Source: Mesodorylaimus sp. YZB2_4
Lineage: Eukaryota; Nematoda; Enoplea; Dorylaimida; Dorylaimidae
Reading direction: 5' to 3'
Length of the DNA: 64,000 nt
Assembly: GCA_030248295.1 (NCBI GenBank)
Contig: JASANH010001440.1
Coordinates: 434,001 to 498,000, forward strand
The notes under the pieces were generated by a model that worked only from the letters and a program-made list of their open reading frames with translations, had not been told where the DNA came from and did no database searches. Positions within the stretch are counted from its first letter, which is position 1. The number at the start of each line of letters is the position of its first letter. A program made the translations under genes and the position numbers. Shown here piece after piece: positions 35,203 through 46,232 of this stretch.

Positions 35203-37171
35203 AGCTTGTAATCAGTATTAGCACCTTTTTTTATTATATGACTGACTGGTAAGGATTAAAATGAAAGAGCAGCGCAGCACTGATGATTTGTGTTTTTCGA
35301 GAATGTAAGAGGTATGAACCAACACTCAGGTCTCGGCGACTAATAAGGTTTTATATTTCCCACGGGAGTCGCTGAAGCGCTCTCTGCCACCTTCACCCTT
35401 CCATTCGTCGAACACGAAAACGAACGGACGAAACGTGCTCGCGATAGGCGACAACTTGTCTAAATTTCCCCGCGCAAGAATGGGACAACAGGTTCATCAT
35501 AAAAAAGACTACTGTACTGTAGCGTAGCGCAGTTTTCAAATTCCCGGAAACTGTGGTTGTCTTTTCGTTAGGTACTTCGTGTTGAGAAGTTTGGGAATAT
35601 TTCAGTGGCGCTTGTTCATTGCTCGAAATCCCTGTAAGACGAGCAGCCACCAGTCCTGAAAGAAGTCCACAAACGTAAGAAGACATTGAATGCAAGAAAC
35701 AAGAGCTCAAGCGGAAATCGAGCAAGCAACGCCGAGTGCTACCTGTCTAGGGTGCACCTTTTTATTTCTAAAAAAATCTGTTATCAGACAACAACAAAGT
35801 TAGCCTAGCAACTCTACTTCAACGAAATGAAGGGCGAGACTAGGTTGGCTGGGCTCCCTCGGCGACGCATGCTTGGATGCATTACACTTTTGTCAAAACG
35901 ATTCGTAAGGTCATGGGGTCGATTTCCTGTCGGATTTCTGTTTTACACCAAAGGCGTACCGGGTAATGTTCAAGCCGGCTAGGTAAATTATTTTGTGTCA
36001 TGTGTCCCTTTATCCTCGAGCTTGTCATTAGTGATGTTATAAACCATGAGCATGAACATAAAGCAGGAAGAAGGGAAGGAAAGATTGTTGAAAGTGTGTC
36101 AACGATAAGCTATATCACCTTACTCGCAGCTTTAGCAATACAGTATGCAGGACGCTCGTGTGGAACAGCATAGTTACTTTTGGGGAGCCTGTCTGAACAG
36201 CAGCAGTGAACAGCAGAGAAGCATGTTGGATTTAAAAATTCTGCCATCGGCAAGCATCTGTGTGCGAGTGATTATACACCGTGCAGTGCAGGCCCCTCTC
36301 TTTTCCTTGTGGCCGAGTAGACCAGCCATCCTAAGCCCGCCATCCTAACCAAGTGCGCACAGTAAGTGCGAGCGGCACCGAATAAACGAAGCTAGTGCGA
36401 TGCGACAGGACTCGGAGTTGCACTGGCAGGCTTCCAGCACATCAGGCATGCAGGTATGTACGCACGTGTGCACCGTAGTAGATATACGGAGTATGCGCAA
36501 AGAATACTCTGTTGTTCCTACGTACTTTACCGTGTGCACACGTTTTAATATGATTAGTACCCTGCACCCAAGCCACGAACTGAGCAGCGGTAAGCATAGC
36601 ATACTCGCAGTGTTAAAATTACCTGTCAAATTTTTCTTGAAAATTTTCGTGTATTTTTATGTGCACAGCGAACTGGTGCGCACATAACTGTTGGGAGGCT
36701 CCAGTCTTAATTTGCCACAAGGCGACAAGGTTAGGCGCAAATATTATTACTTTCAAATTTTTCTTTTCATCACCAAATAGATACGCCGCTGTATCTGATC
36801 TTTTCAGGGTAGGATAATTAATTGAATCGTCAATGTCGATTTACAACTTGATCGTGGTGCAGAGCTTTTCTCTGTTTATTTCAGAATCGTATCCAGCAGG
36901 GCATTTTGTGAAAAGGAAGCCCGTCCTGATTTTCATCATAAAGTACAAACTCTTTTCAATGTGCGCACATTCGATAAGTGCATGCGCCTCAAAGGCAGAC
37001 GTTCTAACGGAAAAATTGAATCATCTTGAACAAAAGCATATAGCGTTCCTGCGGCCGAGGTAAGTCGCCTGTTGATCTGGACACGAGCAAGTACGCCAGC
37101 TACTTTGTGAAACAGAGACTACAATAGTTTACAATATAGCATGATTTAGGACACTACTTGAACGCTAACAA
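35203..37171. other. Intergenic with repeats; candidate upstream exon of the channel gene
   Basis: Contains a repeat at 35,765-36,010 related to 18,672-18,790 and, at its end, to 33,667-33,720. A tRNA-like A-box block (TGGCCGAGTAGACCAGCC) lies at 36,312-36,330. A stretch at 36,884-37,062, bounded by TTTCAG and GAG/GTAAGTCG, could be an upstream exon of the DEG/ENaC gene, but its phase does not join cleanly. Confidence 0.45.
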
Positions 37172-39174
37172 TTGGACGGCTACAATGAGTTGGGCAAGGC
37201 CACTAGCCGAAAAGAAAAGTTTCTTTGGATAATTGTCATCCTGTTGGGCTATGTTATCTCACTTTTGTTATCTCTTTTAACTATCCAACGTTACAACATA
37301 GGAAAGGTGATCGTGAGCAGGCAAACGATAGCGCATACAAGACTCGACGACGTTTTTCCAGTGGTAACTCTCACCCACGCTCCAGCCTGGAACAAGACAT
37401 ATATCGAAGCAAACATTCAAATACCCGATTATCTTCTGGAAAAGGCATCCCACTTGAACATGACCAAATCGCAACTATTGCTTGCATTTTCGAGATACAT
37501 TAGCTATTACAATCCAGTTTTCGATGATCCCATCAAATCGAATGTTTGGCGAATTTTAACCGATTTATTAAATCATAATTTTCAAGAAAACATACATTTT
37601 TTTGACTTTTGGTGGAGTCTTTATCCAAGGTGGGACAAATATTCAAAAACTGTTCACTGTCCGGCATGCCACATTCTTGCTGGCCATTGCCAATCGTCTT
37701 GGACTCGCGATCCTGCTACATTATACCAGTAAATCTAGAAGCGGCGCCCTAAGAGTCACATGACCTTTTGCTCAAGTGGACTATCAGCTCTTAAAAATTA
37801 TGATACCCATGTGACAGTTTTGAAAAAAGACGAGCATAATCTGGGCGATGTCTGGTGTCATCCAGGAAAGGGGCAAGGGGTCTCTTTCGATATACATAGG
37901 TCAAAAAACTGGGTCGTCGCGTACACCCAGGGTTGATAATTAAAATTTAACTGGGATCAGAATAATCAAAATATTCTCCAGAATTTGAGCACCATACTCA
38001 AGAAATGTAGTCCTTATGCGGGATTTACTGTGAGCCCCTAAAAAAATAAACAGCGAGCGTAGAAAATTGTATCAGAGTCTGCTTTTTGTCTCGCATTTGC
38101 AGTTAAATAACACTTGATGTCATCAGCCCCAATTCGAACTGTAATCGACGTTGTATTTTCAGAAATTTTTTAAAGATAAATAATCTAGTCAAGATAATTA
38201 CTTTGCTTGGGGCTCTCAGACTACCAGGAACCGTGGATGAGATTTGAAGTCATCGTGCCACTAAATGACACCTTCTATGAAACAAGTATCGCTGACCAGG
38301 CAGATATTGGAGCAAAAATCATTAATGGAGGAGCACCAAGCATGTTTTCGATGCAGCAGTTCATTCCAGTCAAAACCCACGCATTGATCAGTTTTCATCA
38401 AATAACCACCACTCTGATAAACGACTGCCATACATCTGTGACAGCTCCGAAGCTGACCAAGTACGAGTACTACTCAAAGGAAACCTGCCCGCTCGATGAA
38501 ATAGAGGACCTAATGCTAAATATCTGTAATTGTCGCATGGTTGGTGGAGAGCAATACCCAAATAATCACGACTCCTGCACCGCAGACATCGTCAAGAACT
38601 GTGTACAGCCTATTATTGATCAACAGTTTTTACGAGACGTAAAATGTCATTTTGTGGTACTGCGAAATTCTCCCTACAATGTTTTTTTGTATTTCAGGTA
38701 TTTAAATATAAGTGTCCGCCCCGCTGTGAGTACATGGCAATGCCATCCACAGTCACATTCTACGACTTGGAACACAACGACGATTACCTGAGAACCATTA
38801 TCACAATCCGCGCTGATCGAGAGAAGCGATTTGTTTATGACGAAATGAATTTGACGAGTATTTATCAAGCCTTTTATGATGTAGGAGGGCTGGTCGGAGT
38901 CTACACTGGCCTTTCAATCGCCGCTCTAGCTCACGCCCTCGCCTTGCTCACTGGACTGTGGTAAGATGGCTCGAAGCCCTGCTTGGTGGCGTGCTTCTAT
39001 CAACTGACTTCCCATTTTAGCTTGAAGACAACGAGCCATAAGATAGTCAAGCCTGCGATAGCCGCCAAAAGCACGACGATATTACCATTTGCGGCACCGT
39101 CCAGCAGCCGGGATAATCGCCAGATGAGTCAGAAAATATGTTTTGTGAAACGCCAAGTTCGGGTATCCCCTTGA
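37172..39174 (+). CDS. DEG/ENaC-family sodium channel subunit (5' half unresolved)
   Basis: An amiloride-type cation channel subunit with two membrane spans and a large extracellular domain. The first recognisable exon (about 37,172-37,728) has a DGYNELGKATS segment where family members have an HG gating motif, then TM1 (WIIVILLGYVISLLLSLL) and FPVVTLTHAP, the equivalent of FPAVTxCN. Later exons are firm: 38,220-38,638 with CPLDEIEDLMLNICNCR, 38,698-38,960 with CPPRCEYMAMPSTVTF and TM2 (YDVGGLVGVYTGLSIAALA), and 39,021-39,174 with a basic tail. A segment near 37,765-37,936 may be an additional exon, since its donor phase fits 38,220. No ATG or clean acceptor opens the TM1 exon, so either the model is incomplete or the 5' end is damaged. 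A polyadenylation-like AATAAA lies at 39,447. Confidence 0.8.
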
Positions 39175-39770
39175 AAAGAACATTCATTAATGCCGTCTGC
39201 CCTGCCATCACTCTTTCAGTTTCCTATGTCGCCTTGTAGCTGTGGAAGTGACTGCATTGAGTAGCATTGGCGACAAAAGACAAAACAACTTCATCTGCCC
39301 CAAAGCACAGAATCAAGGGCCACCAAAAGATGTCATGACTGACCCCCCTCTCTCCCTTGCCTAGTCTCATCAGTGCGCAACATATCACAAAGAGAGAGCA
39401 CGTTTCAGGCCAGAAAACTATTGGTCACAAAAATCTGCACCTTATCAAATAAACCTGTCTTCTAGATCACAAACGTGAGCAGCGACACAAGTCAGAAATA
39501 GCAAACCTATATAGCACTGCGTTACTGGACTGCGAGTAGTGATGAGGCTGTGTTTTTCTCATTTCTCTCAGCTTGCTTTTGAGTCCAGCGTGCCAGCGTT
39601 ATTGCGAGATGGATTTTAGACCTGCATACTGAAGGCTGATCTGTGGAGTATACATGTGCACGTCGAATTGTTCTGATGATGGCTATACAAGCAGTCGGGT
39701 GTATGCTGTAGTCAAAGTCTGCAACTTTTTCCTTCACTTTTGGTACACGCCCTATCCATTTTCTCTACAG
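39175..39770. other. 3' flank of channel gene
   Basis: AATAAA is at about 39,447. Nothing else recognised before the orphan exon. Confidence 0.5.
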
Positions 39771-39994
39771 TAAACCTTGTGGCGGATAAAGTCTATTCTC
39801 GAAATCTTTTCCGCGAAGTCATCAATCACAAAGAATTTACCAAGGAGACTGCACTTTCAAAGAGCCCTGATAACGATTACTTTGTCAGTGAGATGAAAGC
39901 GGAAAGATTGCGAAGGGAAAATCCAGAAATCAGTGCGGAAAATATAACATCAAGAGCTGTTAGGGAGAGCACAAAAAATTTACAGCGCCTTTGA
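39771..39994 (+). CDS. Orphan terminal exon, charged protein tail
   Basis: A good acceptor (TTCTCTACAG) is followed by about 74 open codons rich in K, R, E and D (EMKAERLRRENPEIS) and a stop. It needs one carried base from an upstream exon. It could be an alternative 3' exon of the DEG/ENaC gene (a weak donor at 39,128 is in matching phase) or the end of an otherwise unseen gene. No homology is recognised. Confidence 0.4.
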
Positions 39995-40130
39995 AAATTT
40001 CCGGGTGTCTTTGCGATGCTTATAATTTTTCCACTTTTCAAACTTGGAAAAATTTGTCATATTTTATAAATTACGTTAGTGCCCAATCATAACATTTGAA
40101 TTTCAAAAGAGTTATTACACTGTTTAATAT

Positions 40131-40407
40131 TATTATTTCCAAAAAAGTCTGTTATGACAGACTCGAAACTTTTAGACCAGCCAATGCACACAGTGGAGCC
40201 AGGGCTTGGGATGGCTGGTCTACTCGGCCACTGCTAAATGCAACCACAGTTTAGGAAAAATGTCTGAGCAGAAGCTGCTTTTTCTGCATGAATATCAACA
40301 GGACGACTGATCCTTGCAGAGGATCATGTAATCCTTTGCTGGTGGTCCACATATTGGGCTAGGGGTGTCTAACTCTCGGGCTATGCGTAGTAGAGCTTGA
40401 TTCGAAA
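40131..40407. mobile_element. Retroposon with 29-bp target-site duplication
   Basis: The 277-bp insertion is flanked by the same 29-bp sequence at 40,102-40,130 and 40,408-40,436, a duplication length typical of target-primed retroposition. On the minus strand it contains an A-box-like TGGCCGAGTAGACC and, downstream, a B-box-like AGTTTCGAGTC, as in a SINE derived from a class II (Ser/Leu) tRNA. A shorter copy lies at 33,453-33,664 and a head-only match at 36,312. Confidence 0.85.
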
Positions 40408-40436
40408 TTCAAAAGAGTTATTACACTGTTTAATAT

Positions 40437-41082
40437 GATAGCAACAAATTTCAGGAAGTTACTTATTTTTGACGAAGCAGCAAGCGGGGTTCTTCTATGA
40501 CAAAAACAACACATCGAGATTTAATACTGTTCATGATATAATAAACGATGTACTAATCCTGAGCTGCAGTATACTTTTCAAATGTAACTGTGTAAAGCCA
40601 TTAACGACTTACGATTATCTGATAACGATTTCATTTTGACACCATATCTTTAACGGAACGATAAACGATTTCTGTCCTTGCTCACGATATTAACGCACTC
40701 GCGCGCACCTGTGTGATCTGCGACATCACGCCATCTTACTCATAGCATTTATGCGGTTTCTTGTGTTGTGTTCCACGAAATCTGGCTGTATGTGCACATG
40801 TTTCATGAAGTAACACACCTTGAATGGGCGGAGTCTTTAGCGCTGTTTGTTACTGACAATGAGAATGAAAGAGTAAACATTTCAGATTCTAGCATCTGGT
40901 TTTCGTTGTACTAACAATGAATATATTGTGAATGGAGTTCCAAGTTGGAAGGTTCCAAAAACTTTGTGAAGTGCTTCTTTGGTTTTAGGCAATGCTCCTT
41001 CAACATAGGCGTGTCAGCAAAAGGTATATTCCTTTTCAGTTGCCGCCCTTCCACTCACGCCAAAAGACATAATCATCAATCA
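40437..41082. other. Intergenic, nothing recognised
   Basis: AT-rich sequence without supported exons, between the retroposon and the promoter of exchanger gene 2. Confidence 0.5.
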
Positions 41083-41092
41083 ATGCGCGCAT
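41083..41092. promoter_or_regulatory. Palindrome ATGCGCGCAT upstream of exchanger gene 2
   Basis: Counterpart of 29,797-29,806. A TATA-like ACATATAAGG follows at about 41,138-41,147. Confidence 0.4.
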
Positions 41093-41238
41093 GTAGTTGT
41101 GATGGTTTTGGCACAGGCCGTGTTATTGTACATCTGTACATATAAGGCAGTTCCTCAAGCAACTTACAAGACATCTAGCCAAGTTCTCTAGATTTTGCTG
41201 CGGATGCAAAATTTTGTTTTTTTAAAAGGACAGAAGTT

Positions 41239-44200
41239 ATGCCGAAACTTTTTTTCACCTACTGGGTTTGTATTATTATTGTTGGTTTCGCATTATTTGC
41301 ATGTACTTTCTCAGCTTCAGACAACGATTCAAGAAATTTTTTGAATCTAACGTCCAAAAAACCAGATAATCATGAAAATTTCTCATCTGAAGCAGGGAAA
41401 AATGTTAATGCAAGTAGAAACAAAAAAGTCAAATCGTCCGTCCATATTGTGCTCATAAGATTCGCCCTAGTCGAGAAACCATTCATAGTAACCATTTTTA
41501 TTCTGGTTCTGTGCTGTCTAAAATTAGGTAAATGCCAAATGGCCTGCGTTTTTCTTTTTCTTTCCAATAGAATTTTGGTTTTAAGCGTTTGAACATTTTC
41601 GGAAATTGAACAAAGAAGTTCCTGAATCTTGGTAAGAAAAAGAGCTTATTTTTGAAGCTTACTGTACTGATCAATTTTGTTTAGCATGCTTATGCTTTTT
41701 GGAATTATAATCGGATTCTTCTTTTGGATTCGAGAAGCACGCGAAGTCCTGAAATTCCTGGATTTTAAGCCCGGCGTATTTTTCAATTTCTTGTTGCCAC
41801 CGTAAGTTTTCTTTTAGTCAAAGCTTTTTACCCAAAGTAAATGTCGAAATTATCAGTGGAAATCATGAATGGCAACTCTTTTTTGTTTGATTTTTGCACA
41901 AAAAGGCCACTTCTGGTAAAGTTAATTTAAACTGTTCCATGAGAACCTGCTAGAGTTTCGCACGTAGAATGCTCATTCAGTACTTGTAGTTTCTAGGGGA
42001 TTTGTCTCGCACAGCTTATTTTTTGTCATAAGCCATTCGGCGGGAAACTGCACTTGTAAAGTGAATCACTTCAGGGCCCCATACTGAATGTGTTGATCAT
42101 AGGTCCATCCTTGTATGGATGGTATTTACTTGGCTTCATGGGCGCGCAACGATGCGAGCAAACATTTGTTCACTAAAGCTGCAGCTCTTCGAAATATTTT
42201 ATCTATATAGCTCTTCTTTTCAGAATCGTTTTGGAGGCCGCATACTCATTCAAACATCGAGCATTTAATGAAAACCTCGGGTCCATTTTATTATATGCCC
42301 TTGTGGTACGCGCTGGTTTACCATGTGTCACAGATACAAGTAGCAAGACTTTTTCAGGGCACTGTACTGAATGTGTTGATCATAGGCCCATCCTTGTATG
42401 GGTGCTACTTACTTGGCTTCATGGGCGCGTCCTGGAGAACCACATTTTTGGAATGTCTGATGTTTAGTACTGTCATCGCCGCTACTGATCCAGTTGCGGT
42501 AATTTCATTCTCTATTTCGTTTCGTCCTGCATAATGTCTTAAGTTATAATTTTAGGCTCTTGCAATTTTTCAAAGTATGGGTGTTAACAAACTGTTATAT
42601 TTTCTAGTATTCGGCGAGTCCCTTCTTAACGGTACATTTTTCTTCGTCCAACAAAAGTTTGAATTGTCGAAATGCCTTTTTCAGATGGCATCGCAATCGT
42701 CCTTCACAACACGATCAAGAGTTTCCTCCTTTTGGACCTAATTGGTGTGAAGGAAATCGGAATTGGATTTGCGGCTTTCTTATGCGTCCTTATTGGTGGT
42801 ATTCTGATTGGTGTTCTTTTTGGAGTGTTTAGTGCTTTTATCACGAAATATTCCTCATCGTCTGAAGGTGAGCAGCGATCTTTTCTCTTGAACTTCCCTT
42901 TTTAAAGGAAACGTATGAAATCTCTTCTTTAGGTTTGCAGCCTTTTTTCATATTTGGATTCGCTTACCTGTCATATCTGACAGCGCAGTTATTCGATTTC
43001 TCGCCATTGATCAGGTCTTCATCACTTTTAACCTGCACCTACAATGTAAAAACGAAAGCTTTCTTTTTAGTCTCATTTGTTGTGCACTCTGCCAAATTCA
43101 TTACGCCTTCGAAAATGTATCACAAAGGAGCCTTATAACCGTTCAACAGTCAAGCTATCTAATGAGGTAAGCACGCCGCATTCAACGTCTTAATCAAATT
43201 ACTTTCACCCAAAAAAACCTCACAATCATAACTTAATTGACTAAACATCCCATTTTTTGCCGCTCCAATTATATTATTCAGCTGATATGTTCCCAGCTGA
43301 TTTGGCCAAGTAGCTGAGAAATTCGTGTTTCAAGTATGTGAGCTAACCAGGTTTTTTCCCCGTCAACCCTGCATCACCTCTAACTCTAACCTTTCATAAT
43401 TCCACCACTAGGTACACTATATGTAGGTTATGCGGTGATCTTTATTACCTGAATGAAACAATGGGAATTTTATGTCTGGTTGGGGAGTGTGGGGAAATGT
43501 GGGAGGACTCTTTTTTAATAATGCTTATATTCATACATTTTCTGTAGCAACATTGCCGAATCGATTACTTTCGCGATGCTGGCAGCAATGGCTGTTGGTA
43601 TGAAGGATACATGGTCATACTTCGATCCCGCATTCGCAATGTCTGCAGTATTATTATGTCTGATTGTTAGATTTGTAGGTAAGCTACGTAGTTGTCCTCG
43701 CTTTACTGTAAGCATTGCATTTGACAAATGTAACTAGTTTGTAATTGCTCTTGGAAAAAAACTTGAAAAACTTTTTAGTGACCTTTACTCTGACTTACTT
43801 CATTAACTGTTCGTTTTGAGCGGATTTCGAAAAATCTGCACGAGGGATCAGTTCATATTAGTAAGCGTTTAAAATTTGTTACTGTCAATCCTTATACTGT
43901 GTGTTTAAGGCGTATGGGGGATTACGTGGTCCGATAACATTTTCACTAGCTTTTTCTTTGCAATCCTCGACATTGCTCGACAAAGAAAAAACACAGCATA
44001 TATTTTTAACGGCTGCATATACTGTCATATTTTTCACAAGTTTCCTTCAGGTGAAATTTCAAATTTTTTCCCTTCAGGAATTCTCGCTTACAATATTGTT
44101 GCAGGGCATGACTATGAAGCCGCTAGTCGAGCACCTGCAAATAAAGTTGGACCACAATTGCTCCGAAAATTTATTCGCGGAGGTCCAGTACCAGGTGGCT

Positions 44201-44450
44201 ACTTTTGTTTTTATTTTGCAGAAAAGTTCTGTCATGTTTTCAAACTACGTTTGCATTCCGCCTATATTTGCAGGTCGTACAACATATTGGAGCTGGTATC
44301 GAATGTATAGCTAATTCAAAGGGTGAGTTTTACTGGTCTGCAGCTTTGAAGAATTGGAGTCGCAAAGTCTTACGACCATTACTCAACAAGCAGTGCCAGA
44401 GGAAATATGGGAATATGGTGGAAGCACATTCTAAATCGAGCTGTGTATAA
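41239..44450 (+). pseudogene. Second Na+/H+ exchanger, 14 exons, frameshift in exon 11
   Basis: A tandem paralog of the gene at 29,972 with identical exon structure. Exons: 41239-41527, 41586-41631, 41685-41801, 42224-42305, 42358-42498, 42556-42631, 42685-42867, 42933-43014, 43071-43166, 43548-43678, 43779-43860, 43910-44050, 44105-44194, 44274-44450. Twelve exons have exactly the same length as in gene 1. Exon 1 is 15 nt shorter in frame. Exon 11 is 82 instead of 80 nt because a T-run is two bases longer (43,814-43,817), giving an immediate TGA after NCSF; the frame after the run is otherwise intact. LLPP-IVLEAAYSFKH, AATDPVA, GESLLN-DGIAIV and YGGLRGPITFS are all kept. Either this is a young pseudogene or the run is an assembly error, in which case the protein would be about 576 aa. 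Confidence 0.9.
42075..42146 (+). pseudogene. Duplicated fragment of exon 5 inside intron 3
   Basis: 72 bp matching the start of exchanger exon 5, including a preceding TTCAG acceptor, lies in intron 3 of gene 2, upstream of exon 4. Similarity ends abruptly at GGCGCG and no donor follows, so it is a dead partial exon copy that could act as a decoy splice acceptor. Confidence 0.85.
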
Positions 44451-45519
44451 ACTAGTAGCAGTAACATAAGATCATTGTTTGTCGAGGCAAAAATGAAAGC
44501 TCATTGTCAGTTTGGCAGTTGCTGTCAGCGATAATGGATGATGTAAGTGCTGGTGTCGTATTCAGAAATACGCACGGAGTCATCAATGCCAACTCATTAG
44601 AGTATTCTTGCATAACTGAAAATCAGAATATCCCAATCGACTTTTGAAAACATAAAAATCTTATTCTTTTGCAGTACATGTGTGCGTGGATCGCTATCTT
44701 TATTCTGTAGATTGCGGAGCACAGCCTCAGATTTACCAAAACTAATGCGCAGCTACTTGAATAAAATGGTGCCAGTGTGCCAGTATCTGTAACCGGTCTC
44801 CACCTCACTCTGCTCTGCTGTATGGCCCAGTATCGATACACCTGACTCATCTGCCAATCGGTTCATTCACTAAGCTTGTCTTATGCTGAAGGCCTGCATG
44901 CGTTGTTGGTGCGTTGTACCTCTCTTGTGAACCGAAATTCGTCTTTTCATCGACGTCGAGTCCTGCCAATCTTCTCGATAGCACGGCATCTCCTGCCTAG
45001 CACATCTTCACAGTGCAGTATGATATCGTGGGGATCCTGGCATTTGGGGACGTCCTGTACACCCCTGTTTTAACAGACCTTCGGCTCAACATACATCTGC
45101 CACTGGTGCAGTGTCTGTTCCCAATGACATTGTTGTACATTGTCGCCCCTTCCCCTGTGTACGCCTCGCGTCTTTTACTACTGCCTTCATGCCTTCACTT
45201 ACAATGTCTTCGATCCGTGCCTTCAACCGCGTTCAAGAAACTTCTTGCCAAACCTTTCTTCTTACTGTTATGGTGGCGAAGGTACGCAGTTGTTCCAGCA
45301 GCCAAGCGTACGTCATGTGCAGCACAAGCATTTTCTCACTGACAGCGCATGCCTACAGTATGTCACTACAGAAAGTTTCCATGGAACCTTGTGACCGCGA
45401 GGGTGCAGTGACTGGTGAAACCATTTCAACAAGAACCAACCATCGAATACATAGCCCGTGTACTTATTTACAATGGACCCACGGCACTTTCACAAAGGGA
45501 TCTGCGAATCCCGATTCAT
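44451..45519. other. Intergenic, no supported gene
   Basis: Three mutually overlapping open frames at 45,013-45,593 lie in different phases without splice or domain support. The right end is the 3' flank of the minus-strand PAN-like gene. Confidence 0.5.
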
Positions 45520-46232
45520 TCATATCCCAGGCCTGCATTCGGCCACGGCTTTATCCACACTGTTCGTCTTGCAGTACACTTGCATCAGTGTGAGGAGTGT
45601 GCAGCGGGGTTGTCTGCACACGCGATACGCGCTTGGACAAGGCTGCGCTGGTGTGCAACGCTCGCCTGGTGGTCCGAAGTGGCCGCTTCTCATGTATCTG
45701 CACACATTGTTATCTGAAGTGGTGAGCAGATAGCATGAATTCGTTGACGTGACCGTTGCAAAATAGCAGTCAGAATCGCGACTGCATTCGCGTATACACT
45801 GATCGATGTTGCGCACCCAGCCTCGATTCTGGTAGTAATTTGGGCGAATAGCACCAGCCGTCCATGTGTGATAGTACCACGGGTCTTGACCAGTGCCACA
45901 ACGGGCGCTCACTACACAACAATCTTAGGATGTAGGGCAACTTGATAAATCGATGTCGAGTTCTTACCTTGACCATTGTCGTAATAGAAAATCCGGTCCG
46001 CCAAATTATCTCCACCTCGACCCCAACCCCGATCGCGATCGCGATATCGATCTCGATCCCAGCCCCGGCCTCCGCCCCAATTATTTCTTCCACGTTCCCA
46101 ATCCTTTCTTCCTCCATCCCAATCATGTCTGTCCCTCTCCCTGCTATTGCTATCCCACCACTGGGCATTGGAGCACCAAAAGAGCACATGGAAAATTACA
46201 AACGCCACTAGAAGATTCATATTCGCCGACAT
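45520..46232 (-). CDS. Secreted PAN-like 12-cysteine protein with W/R/D-rich spacer, 218 aa
   Basis: The exons are 45,968-46,232 and 45,520-45,911 (minus strand), joined in phase 1 by a 56-nt intron. The start is the ATG at 46,232, giving signal peptide LLVAFVIFHVLFWCSNA. About 60 residues of low-complexity W, R, D and G (RDRYRDRDRGWGRGG) follow. Exon 2 encodes RCGTGQDPWYY, then twelve cysteines including ECSRDSDCYFATVTSTNSCY, which resembles the core of PAN/Apple modules that bind protein or carbohydrate. The paralog at 49,912 shares domain order, intron position and all twelve cysteines. A TATATA-like CATATATG lies about 45 nt upstream of the start. The function is inferred only as extracellular binding or matrix. 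Confidence 0.85.

Noticed and set aside
35393-35725. 110-codon minus-strand ORF with a hydrophobic segment
   Set aside because: Overlaps repeat-rich intergenic DNA, no homology, no conserved context; could be chance.
45013-45593. Three overlapping + strand ORFs of 84-160 codons
   Set aside because: Mutually out of phase, no domains, partly antisense to the PAN-like gene.
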